Program-made: the position numbers and the translations under genes | Assembly: GCA_030141605.1 (NCBI GenBank) | Contig: JAQGDQ010000618.1 | Location: 1 to 62,000, forward strand | Length of the DNA stretch: 62,000 nt | Origin: Tubiluchus corallicola | Taxonomy: Eukaryota > Priapulida > Priapulimorpha > Priapulimorphida > Tubiluchidae | Direction: 5' to 3' | Notes under the pieces: model-generated | Databases searched by the model: none | Seen by the model: the letters and a program-made list of their open reading frames with translations, nothing else | What the model was told of the DNA's origin: nothing | In this document: in pieces, positions 40,701 through 52,700 of the stretch | How positions within the stretch are numbered: the first letter of the stretch is position 1 | Layout of the letters: the number at the start of each line of letters is the position of its first letter

Positions 40701-43700
40701 GGTGTACCTTTGCAAAGTCCACAAATAGAGTTCACACGACTTTTTGTAAAGCAAACAAGTAAAACTGAGTTCTACATTAACATTATTTTGCAAAGTACAT
40801 AGGTAAGAGCAAATTCTAAATATGTACTCAACATCCTTTTGCAAAAGCATAGATGAAAGTAAATTCTAGCTTAATAACATTTTGTAAAGTACATAGGTAA
40901 GCATATCTAAGGTCCTTCTGTACATAAATAAAATGAGCTGCACCTAATCATCCTTTTGTAAAGTGCATAGAAGAACATAAGCTCCACTTTACCATCCTTT
41001 TGTAAAGTACGTCGACAGAAGTGAGCTCCACTTTACCATCCTTTGTAAAGTGCATAGACGAAAGTGAGCTCCACTTTACCATCCTTTTGTAAAGTACCTC
41101 AACAGAAGTGAGCTCTACTTTACCATCCTTTGTAAAGTGCATAGACGAAAGTGAGCTCCACTTTACCATCCTTTCAAAAAATACCTAGATGGAGGTGAAT
41201 TCTACTTTGACGTCCTTTTGTAGAGTTCACATATAAAAGAGAGTTCTGCTTTGACGTTCTTTTGTAAAGCTCACAGAAAAATATGTCCATCCACCGTGGC
41301 ACAAGACATAGACTTTATTTTAATTATCTTCATAAACATTGTTATTAACATTTCTTATAGTCCTGAACGAAATCACTAGAAAAACTGTCTTATGCTTGAC
41401 AAAAAAAACACAATTCCCAAAAGGTTTCTGCAAAGAAAAAACAATTTCTAACTAATTCAATTGGCAAACAATTTGGAAAATCAGTAGGCTAGATTTATAA
41501 ACTCCTGGCCAGTTTTACCAATGGTATTACTAGTCATGAAATAGGCGTTTTAAAGATCTTCTAAATTCATTGCTAAATGTAAAGTGAATGAGTGGATTGA
41601 GGGCGCTGTTGGCATAACTCAACAACAGTGTAAAAATAAAGATGTCCGGAAAACCACAGCGCCACCTACAAGCAAGCAGAACCAGGTAGTAAGCAAAGAA
41701 TGGTATCCAACAAATGAGGAAAATTGCAGTTAGAATTCCCAACGTCTTTGTTGCCTTTAATTTCTTTACTGCAGTGAGAGAGTTACTTGCAACATTATTC
41801 GCTTGGTGATTAATGGCGTCTATTTGGCGAGCCTGTTTCCATGCAGTCTTCCATATAACACCATACATGGTCAGTACCTGGACAAACGGTCCTACAAAGA
41901 ACAATACACATTTGGTTTCCACGTAAACTTGTATGGTATAGCTGCGACGGTGGCTCAAATAACTCAAACTGGCACGTGCTAATCCATCAGCTAGAGACAA
42001 AAGCCATGCTGCAGACAGAGATAACGTTAATGTCCTTGTTGTTATGAAGTCATTGTACCTAAAAGGATGAACAATGGATATATATCTTTCTGTTGTCATG
42101 AGGCATATATGTAAAATCCCGATATCTTGCATCACACTTTCAGACAGCAGGAAAATGTGAAACGTTGGAAAACGGTCAAGAAAATCTAGGACATTTATGG
42201 TAATGAACAATGGTATGACCAATGCTCCCAGCAACCAATCTGATACAGCCAGTGATGTAACCGCAGCATTAGTAAGAGTATGTAGCCGTTCCGTCTTGAA
42301 GATGGTAATCAAAACCAAAGCATTGCCAAGAACAGCAGCTGCTCCTACGATTATCATGGAGATAATAACTACCAGCAAACTTGGCTTGCTAGTTTCAAGA
42401 TTGTAAGTGTTAGCGACAACTGATAAGTTTGAAAAGTTCAACGCTGACATAGCTTTCAGCGTTTTGCTGCAATACTGGTTGAAAGCTTCCCATAACTGTA
42501 AATGCAGCGAATGCAAACACTTGGATTCAGTGCTGAAAACATGCATGTCTGTATCCCTATTGACATGGCACCCAAACCTGTTGTTACTGTAAACACACGG
42601 ACGAATATAGATCTACTTAGGTTTATGAAGGCCGGATTACATTGAATATGTTGTCGGGCTGCTTTTGTAATGACTGGACAATTAGCAGGAAAAATTTCAC
42701 ACGTTTACATGTGCAGGTCTAGTTACACATTGGCCTTATGTGGCATTTATTTGCTTTTGACAATAAAGCCAGACAAAGTGGCTATCACAAGCATACTAAC
42801 CAATAATCAACTAAAGCTATTGGAGACTCTACAAATGACAATTAGGCTTTTAAAAGTATTCTAACTTTCTAGAAATGAAAAGGCGTTTCATTAACATTTT
42901 GCGAATAAATCTATAAAACATTGATTATGTTTCAGCATAATATTCTTTTAAACATAAAAATATGTTATGAGATAAAAAGACTCTTTTTCCACATAACATT
43001 TAGCTAACAAAACACGGTTCACACCTGTCAATGATATACATTCTATCTAACTGCTAATTGTGGCCAGTTGTTGGGTTTCACAAGGATTTATGCTTGGGCC
43101 ACATCTTTTTCTTCTTTACATTAATAATAAACCTGACTTCGAAACCTGACTTTCACAGACTATAATAACCTATTCCTCTCTAGCACAAACCTAGAAATGT
43201 TTACAAACATCTGTTAGCCATGAATCAGAGACGATAAACGATTGGACGAATGATGACAAATTACCAATCAACTGCAAAAAAACAAAATTATGGCGATCAA
43301 GCGTCGTCAAAGAGTAAACTGTGCATAATGATAAATAAATAAAGCTTGGAACTACATGGTCTTCAAATATATGGGAGTTAGAGTTATAATAAACTTTCAT
43401 TATTTGAACATATCTAACATAGTTAATAGGTGTTACTTCAAAGCTTAGATATTTTTGGATTTGAAAACACATACGCTAATATGCAACACCCTAATCTATG
43501 ACTACATTGAGCTTAGCATTTTGACCTTGCGATAAAAAAACTAATGGTAGCAAAATAAATTACGAATGAAGACATTAAAGTTTGTACAAAACGTACAAGT
43601 CTGTACAAGCAATTATTTTTAACAAATATAAACTACAAATGCCACAGGAACTGAAATTTTTATGAAGCCAAAATGCAGTTCACATTTCTTTGAACGGTCT

Positions 43701-46700
43701 CACTTTGTCTCATTTACATGAATGCTTTCAAGCTACTTTTCTAATGACATATTTTCCAAAGAATGCAGCTGCATAAAAAACCAAAAGAAGCAGCCTGCAA
43801 GTCAGTTAATAGCAAAATAGCAAACACTGCAATTGAAAATAATGCTGTCATTTACTACCTCTGACAAAAGGTGTGCTACGCAACAATTCTTCAGTAAAGA
43901 ACTCATATAGGACTAAGTTACGTAATCACTTAATATCAGTCGCTTCATGCTAAATTAATGCCATTATGTCAACACAGACAATGTATGCTCTGTTCAGTAA
44001 ATATTTTTCAATGATTGTGAAAGTAATTCTGCTAATAAAATGCCATTAGCTACATATGATGTACGTTAGCTAAACAATAACAGAATACAGTATACGACCT
44101 TGAAAGTAAGTCATATAATGCGACTCTGTTTACTTGCCATGACCTTTTATTCTCTGGATTTAAATTCTGTGTCCCTGCAGACAGAGATTCCTAAAGTGCA
44201 ATATTAACTAATATTAGTTAATAATCGTAATTGTGTCGCGTAAGAGCCGTTTTTGCCTAACAATCGAATGCAGTTTCTGTAATAGAACATGGCCCAGCAA
44301 TAAAATTTGCCTCACAATGTCACCCAGTCGCCTTACAATTTGCGTGAGTCCAGCGAGTCCAGCATAGATTTAAATGCCATGTAAGTCCCCAGTTCCCAAC
44401 CTGATGTACTCTAGTATCTCTTGGGGGTACCCGCAAACACCACAAAGGGCACCAGAGAAGCCTCTTAGACAATTTTAAGAAAGTAGTATTATATAATAAT
44501 CAGCGGGTGATTCAGAAATCTCTGTCGACTGTACTAACAATTCACAGTTTTTGGTCGAGGTCTTGATCACTGTCCATTGTAAAGCTTTCAGCGAACTTTT
44601 TCGTGTGTAAAGCAGGCTTTTCCACGACCGTGCCAATCAGGACAAAAGTGCGAACCTGGCTTGACATCAGCGGAAACATGAGAGTCAGTCTGTCGAAAAC
44701 TGAACCGCGATTCAGAAAGTTACTTTCTCCTATGCAACAGCAGCTTAAAGTTTTGTTCGATATGCAAGCTAGCAATATGCAACATTTAAATCTATGGTTC
44801 ATTCCTAGTGTTTTTACGTTACAATATGAAGAATGAAAACTTAAATCTACATAAACTATTCAAAAACTAAATATTTTATTAATAACTAATAAATATATAA
44901 AGATCATTACACGCAAAACAGTTAACGGGTGATTAGTTTACAAATATAGCAGGACTGTTACAAAAGCAACATGAGTGGAACCTGTCAACAATTTATGCAA
45001 AGTTACCTAACACAAATTCCATTTTACAGCACTCTGTTCATGTGAACACGTTTAAGCAAAAAAAGTTTTTGACGACGCATTTTCTGAATAAAGTATCTGC
45101 GCCAAAAAGAAAACAAAGAAGTCATGTTTGTGTATAAATAATGAACAAATAATGTTGTCATATGAAAAACGTCTGTCGAAAGTTTTACTATGTCATAATA
45201 CCTGACTAAAGAGCGCATAAAACTAGGTCACATTACCACATTATCAGTAATTTCTAGCCGTTAAGTAAATGTCATTACGGCAAAATAGACACATACAATG
45301 TTTATTCTCTTCATTCAGTAAGTGCTTTCATAACATGATTACGAAGACCATTCGGCAACGATTTGACAAAACATCATTAGCTGCATATGGTGTACAAGGC
45401 ACTGAAAACGATGAAAATGTGATAGGCAGATATTGGTGTCAGATGCTCACTGGCAGGTAGTGAGAAATGATGAGCTGCTTTTGTGAAAGATACACCCATT
45501 ATTATACAAGCAATTACTGCTACAAAAAACTTCTAATAAAGTAGCGCAACAATACCAGCATGCAAGTATGTGCGCGCGATAAAACGAGGCTTATGAAAAA
45601 TGTTGAGCTTCAAGTTGAAAAACGACAGTATTACAAAATCGCAACAGATTCACACGTGAAACCATTGCTTTTTTGTCTAATCGGTCTGATAATTTTGACA
45701 TCAGAAGTGTAAATGCTGATAACAAACCTTGCGAAAAAAACAAGAAACGAAGGCATACGTTCTCTTCAATATAAAGTAACTCAAACATTTCAAACTTTAA
45801 GTGAAACGTAACAGACTGGAAAGCTTGAAAGTGGCACAAATGAATAATACAGTTTTTGATAACTCAACAAGTGAAGATGATACAAATAATCACACTGAAA
45901 GTGTTGACAATAGTACAAATCTTCTGTTGCTTGGCCTGGCTTTTGGAGCGGTCGGCATATGCGCCACCGTGGGCAACTCTTTGGTGCTGATAGCCGTCTA
46001 CATAAACCAGCAGCTCAGACAACGCACCAATGTCATCATCACATCACTTGCCGTGTCGGATCTGTTACTGGGGATACTCGTTGTACCGTTTGCGATGGCA
46101 GTAAACTTTCTACAGTTGACCTTCCCAGCCTTTGGAATCATGTTGGGTTTTGACACTTGGATGCAGCAGGTTGGTGTGATGCATGTATGGCTGATCGCTG
46201 CGGAGCGCTACGTCTCAGTTCTTCATCCGTATAAATTTGACACATTTTTTAACCGGAAAACACTGTCAGTTCTGCTGGTAACTGTGTGGATGGTCGCACT
46301 GGGAGAATCAGTACTGAATGGATATCTGTATTTCAAGTATACGCCATATAGTATCACCTTTGGCACTTATCAAGCATTGAAAGGTATTTTCATTTTCATA
46401 CTGCCTTCAGTAATTGTATTAGTCATGTATGGGAGAATTTGGCTGGCAGCTGTGAAGCAAGCACAGAGGATTCATAACCTCTCACGACAAGAGAGCAACC
46501 AGAACAACCAGAATGTTACGTTTCTCAAAACCGTAAGAGAAGTGAAGGCGACGAAGAGGCTGGGCATCGTCATCGCAGTGTTCACTCTGTGCTGGACTCC
46601 ATTCTTCACATATCCACTGATTCGGTTCACTTGTAAGCATGGCTGTTATTCGAGGCAAGTTTTCATTTTCACTGTGTGGCTGAGTTACGCCAACAGCGCG

Positions 46701-49700
46701 ATCAACCCGTTTATTTATGCCGCTTTCAGCAGTGAATTTCTCAAGGCTTTTAAACAAATGCTTTGCTGTCAATAGAGACACCTGGTGGCAGCACATGCAG
46801 TAATAACACTTGTGCTTTAAGACTGTTATACTGGCATCTGACAGGACACAGATTTGGAAAGTGGTACTCTGTCAGTCTCTCGAATGCGCAGAAAAAACAA
46901 TAAAAACCACCATAGTTAGTTTAGTTTATTTTACTTCCAAAATGCCATAAATAATACACTGTTACACACATTACAATACAACCTATTACTGCATACTACA
47001 TTACAAAAAAAAGCTAAAGTTTCACCGGACATTGAGATATCGGCTCAGACCAAGAAGATAAACTTGTACAGGGCAGAGCAAAAGACAAAATGGAAAAAAA
47101 GATGTAGAAGGTGTGAAGTAAAATCAGCAAAAAAATGAAATACAAGGGTGGTAGTAAGGGTAAGGAAGAGTGAATGAGATGGTGGTGAAAATGAAGATTA
47201 GATTTGCATTAGAATATAAAAAAACAGATCAAGGAGCTGAGTTACTGCAAAAATAGTAGGGAGCCATGGCAGAAACAAAGATTTCCGCTATTCAATAACT
47301 GTCAGAAAGAGTGTGAGAGATGAAGGTAAAAATGAAGATTAGATTAACATAAGAATATAAAAAAAACAGATGAAGGAGCTGAGTTACTGCAAAAATAGTA
47401 TGGAGTCATGCCAGAGACAAAGATTTCCGCTATTCAATAACTGTCAGAAAGAGTGTGAGAGATGAAGATAAAAATGAAGATTAGATTCACATAAGAATAT
47501 AAAAAAAACAGATGAAGGAGCTGAGCTACTGGAAAAATAGTATGGAGTCATGCCATGGACAAAGATTTCCGCTATTCAATAACTGTCAGTAAGAGTGTGA
47601 GAGATGATGGTAAAAACGAAGATTAGATTCACATAAGAATATAAAAAAAACAGATCAAGCAGCTGAGTTACTGCAAAAATAGTATGGAGTCATGCCATGG
47701 ACAAAGATTTCCGCTATTCAATAAAAACAACTGTCAGCACGACTTTCACTTACAATCATACAGATGTAGAAATAACACTGAGAAAAAACGAATAATATGA
47801 AATGTGCGTCATTCTCATAGACAAAAGGTGACTAACCAATGCCCGGCACTGAAAGTACATTTCACATTTTGCAGTGACACCGTGTGACAGCGAAAGAAAA
47901 CTTTGTCGGGGGAAAATACTCATTAAAGGTGTGAATAAACACTAAGTGTGTCTGGATGTGTCATATAAGTTATAGACTGAAATAAATTTAATTAAATAAA
48001 ACGAAGCCAACCCTCGCAGTAAATGGGTTGCAGAAAATTATGTCATTCGTGCCAAACCTGCCACAATAATTTCATTTCTTTTAGGAAAAAACCAGCATGT
48101 CAACTAATAATTATTCAAAACCTTTTTCACATCGTTACCTTGAATAAGGAGACTAAAGAGCGACTAAGTAAATGACTAACACGTCTTTTGCTGCTAAAGA
48201 GCGACTAAGTAAATGATTAACACGTCTTTTGCTGCTAAAGAGTGACTAAGTAAATGACTAACATGTCTTTTGCTGCTAAAGAGCGACTAAGTAAATGACT
48301 AACACGTCTTTTGCTGCCGAATAGCGACTAAGTAAATGACTAACACGTCTTTTGCTGCTAAAGAGCGACTACGTAAATGACTAACACGTCTTTTGCTGCT
48401 AACGAGCAACTAAGTAAATGACTAACACGTCTTTTGCTGCTAAAGAGCGACTAAGTAAATGACTAACACGTATTTTGCTGCCAAATAGCGACTAAGTAAA
48501 TGACTAACACGTCTTTTGCTGCTAAAGAGCGACTAAGTAAATGACTAACACGTCTTTTGCTGATAAAGAGCGACTAAGTAAATGACTAACACGTCTTTTG
48601 CTGCTAAAGAGCGACTAAGTAAATGACTAACACGTCTTTTGCTGCTAAAGAGCGACTAAGTAAATGACTAACTCGTCTTTTGCTGCTAAAGAGCGACTAA
48701 GTAAATGACTAACACGTCTTTTGCTGCTAAATAGCGACTAAGTAAATGACTAACTCGTCTTTTGCTGCCAAATAGCGACTAAGTAAATGACTAACACGTC
48801 TTTTGCTGCTAAAGAGCGGCGACTAAGTAAATGACTAACTCGTCTTTTGCTGCTAAAGAGCGACTAAGTAAATGACTAACACGTCTTTTGCTGCCAAATA
48901 GCGACTAAGTAAATGACAAACACGTCTTTTGCTGCTAAAGAGCAACGAAGTAAATGACTAACTCGTCTTTTGTGGCTAAATAGCGACTAAGCAAATGACT
49001 AATACGCCTTTTGCTGCTAAAGAGCGACTAAGTAAATGACTAACACGTCTTTTGCTGCTAAAGAGCGACTAAGTAAATGACTAACACGTCTTTTGCTGCT
49101 AAAGAGCGACTAAGTAAATGACTAACACGTCTTTTGCTGCTAAAGAGGGACTAAGTAAATGACTAACACGTCTTTTGCTGCTAAATAGCGACTTAGTAAA
49201 CGACTAACACGTCTTTTGCTGCTAAAGAGCGACTAAGTAAACGACTAACATGTCTTTTGCTGCTAAAGAGCGACTAAGTAAACGACTAACACGTCTTTTG
49301 CTGCTAAATAGCGACTTAGTAAACGACTAACACGTCTTTTGCTGCTAAAGAGCGACTTAGTAAACGACTAACACGTCTTTTGCTGCTAAAGAGCGACTAA
49401 GTAAACGACTAACACGTCTTTTGCTGATAAAGAGCGACTAAGTAAATGACTAACACGTCTTTTGCTGCTAAAGAGCGACTAAGTAAATGACTAACACGTC
49501 TTTTGCTGCTAAAGAGCGACTAAGTAAATGACTAACACGTCTTTTGCTGCTAAAGAGCGACTAAGTAAATGACTAGCAAGTCTTTTGCTGCTAAAGAGCG
49601 ACTAAGTAAATGACTAACTCGTCTTTTGCTGCTAAAGAGCAGAGCGGCTAAGTAAATGACTAACACGTCTTTAGCTGCTCCTGTAACTGCCCTGCTACGT

Positions 49701-52700
49701 GTCAAAAATCTGTACTTGACATTAAAAAGATAAAAACAGGCTGCTGCTGTTATCATCATCAGTGGTAAATTTACAAACATAAGACCAGTTCATATACGCA
49801 GAGCCTATAAACTGGTTGTGTGTTTGTAAATTCACTAATGATGATAACAGCAACAGCCTGTAGAAACATTTGGCGTGATTTTATCTTTTTAACGTAAAAG
49901 TTTTAACAAAGTTGAGTTGTTTTTAACTATAAATGTTTCTAAGCGCCTGTAATAAAAATTGACTTACGTAGTTGTGATTTCGCCCACCAGAGTGACGCAG
50001 GCACGAAGTTTCTGCTTCATATCGTCGTCAAAAACCAACCTTAAAATCAACATGTCAAATAAAAACACTTGACCTGAAATGTGAGACTGTTTACAAAATA
50101 GGGAGACAACTTCAGATATTACACATTTAAAGCACAGGAGAATCCTTCACTCGCATAAAGCTTGAAAAATTCGTCTTGAAGTTTAATATCGCTTACGTAC
50201 TGTCTTTTTGCACACAGAGTGTGCACGAGCAGTAACGCTGTATGAAACTTGTAAATTTAAACTCCCGCGATGACCGTTAGACGCAGCCATATTAACCATA
50301 AGTCATTTGAAACAAGTTTAAGTAACACTGAGTAAAGTTTGAAAAAATATTCAAAGCATTCGTAGCACACAACTCACTAACTAAGTAAAATTTTAAATTA
50401 CTGTATCTTGTCAATAAGATTAAAAATATGTTTTTGTTTAGTAAGTGGTGCACCCTGGAGAGTGAGTCAGCGACATTTTACCAATTGGTGAAAACATTTT
50501 AAATAATTAATAATTTTCTTTTGAAGTTATCCAAGTCTTTCAAGCAGGTAAGTGAAATGTTAAGTAATATAGATCTGCATGTAAAGTTTTTTGGGACATA
50601 GTTTAACAATTTCCTTTTCTTCCCCTGATTCACTTGCGTGTACATGACGTCACGTAATGGCGCGGGTCGGAACAGAAGTGCGGGAGATTTAAAATGAAAA
50701 CAAACAAAAAATTCTTTCAACACGCGTACGATATACGCATAAAATTGCTGTAAAGTAATATAATTTCTTAAGGCAATTTTTCTGAAACCTACTCAAGGTA
50801 CCCCTTTCTTGTTTTCAACACAAAAAACTAGAGACTATCTACAGGAAAAAGTACAAAATAAAAATTGTGTCGCAAACGAAGATTTCGTCTATTTACAACC
50901 GTTAGAACTTCAAAACAAACGGTTGAAATATTTTTTTCAATTGTGCGTTTAGTGATGAATGATTTTGAAATTTTGTAATTCGATTAGAATCTTGTTCTTG
51001 TAATTCAACATCACAATTAATCTCTTGTTGCGATTTTTTTAGTGTTTTAGCCCCATTTTTCATTGATTGCAGTTAGTTATAGCCAATAAACTTCATCACG
51101 GTCTGCTATTGTCATAGAGACAAACTACTTTTCTAACCAAATGTCGCTTTTTCATTGCCTACTCTATGATTATGTCATTACACGTGTGAGAAAATTTGGC
51201 CCCAGTTTGCAACACTGTAGTTTGCTATGACTACGGCCATATCACGTTGAAAACACCGGTTCTCGTCTGATCACCGAAGTTAAGCAACATAAGAGCCTGG
51301 TTTTTACTTGGATGGGTGACTGCCTAGGGCAATGCTTGCGAGATGCCCACACTGTATCTCGACACTAGGCGGAGGAGCTGCACAAGCAGCCAACGGCTAG
51401 AGGGCGGGGGAGGTCAAGTGACCCAACGGCCATGTGTAGAGGAGTAAACCTTCCAAATCAGGAGTGGAGCCCCGAAGGCGGACCAGTGCAGCATGTTCAC
51501 TGACTCCTGCAGCCAACCTGGTGCCAAACGTATCGCTCCGCTTTCCTTTGGACTACACCAGGGAGGAAGAGAGGGGTTCCTGTTGTCTGGGCAACTCAGG
51601 ATCTCCATACACCTTGCCCAGGCGTGCGCCCTGGAGAGGCCATTCCAGTGGTTCAAAGATCGGACTGCTCAGCCACAGTCGACGCTGCAGCTCCATCAAT
51701 GTGATCAATAACTGACTCTCTTAGTGCACAGTCCATTGTCTTCCGAGACAGAAGGAAGTCAACAAGTTTGCTATTGTGTAATGGGAGAAAACCAGAAAAA
51801 TGCAAAGATTCTGTTAGCAGCACATCGCCTTTTTGCTCTCAATTAATCACGATTAATCGGTATTCTGTTCAATCATCAAACCTATTGATTTATTCATGGC
51901 AGTAATCACGATTAATTCAACTAACCACTCATCACTATATACATTATTAAAAGGTAATAAAATGAAACAGTCGAAGTTCAGGCTGAAAGTTACAAGGGAT
52001 TTAATAGCCAACTGTTCGCAGCATGTTTTTGTGAAGACAATTAAAAATTGTAAGAAGTGCTAATACTGTAGGAACCTGTTACACATTAGCGTCAGTTCAT
52101 ATCTTACAATATGTGTTCTTCTTTACCTGATTTCGGGTTCGGACTGCTTTGCAACCAAGTGGCACGGTATCTCGCTGGCTTCTTTCAACTTCTGAACAAT
52201 CTGCATCGAGTTCATCTGGATGCTGATATCGTCCATCACCTTCTGGGCATCTGCAGAAAAAAGAGAGACGGTTTTTATTACTGCTGGGAGAACGGATGCA
52301 TCTGAAGCATCAAATTCTTATCTTGGTGATCTCTACGATCCCTCGTTCATTGAAGGTCAGTTCCCAGTGATCCCTGTAGTCCCTTGTTCATCGAAGGCCA
52401 GTTCCCAGACATCCCTGCAGTCCCTCCTTCATGGAAAGCCAGTTCCCAGAGATCGCTGCAGTCCCTCATTCATCGAAGGCCAGTTCCCAGTGATCCCCAC
52501 GGTCCCTCATTCATTGAAAGCCAGTTCCCAGTGATCCCTGCGGTCCCTCATTCATCGAAGGCCAGTTCCCAGTGATCCCCACGGTCCCTCATTCATTGAA
52601 AGCCAGTTCCCAGTGATCCCTGCGGTCCCTCATTCATCGATAGCCAGTTCCCAGTAATCCCCACGGTCCCTCATTCATTGAAAGCCAGTTCCCAGTGATC

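Noticed and set aside
51229-51350. Functional 5S rRNA gene
   Set aside because: The 3' third is scrambled and substitutions hit the internal promoter region; the same non-5S body follows an inverted copy, so it is a 5S-derived repeat.
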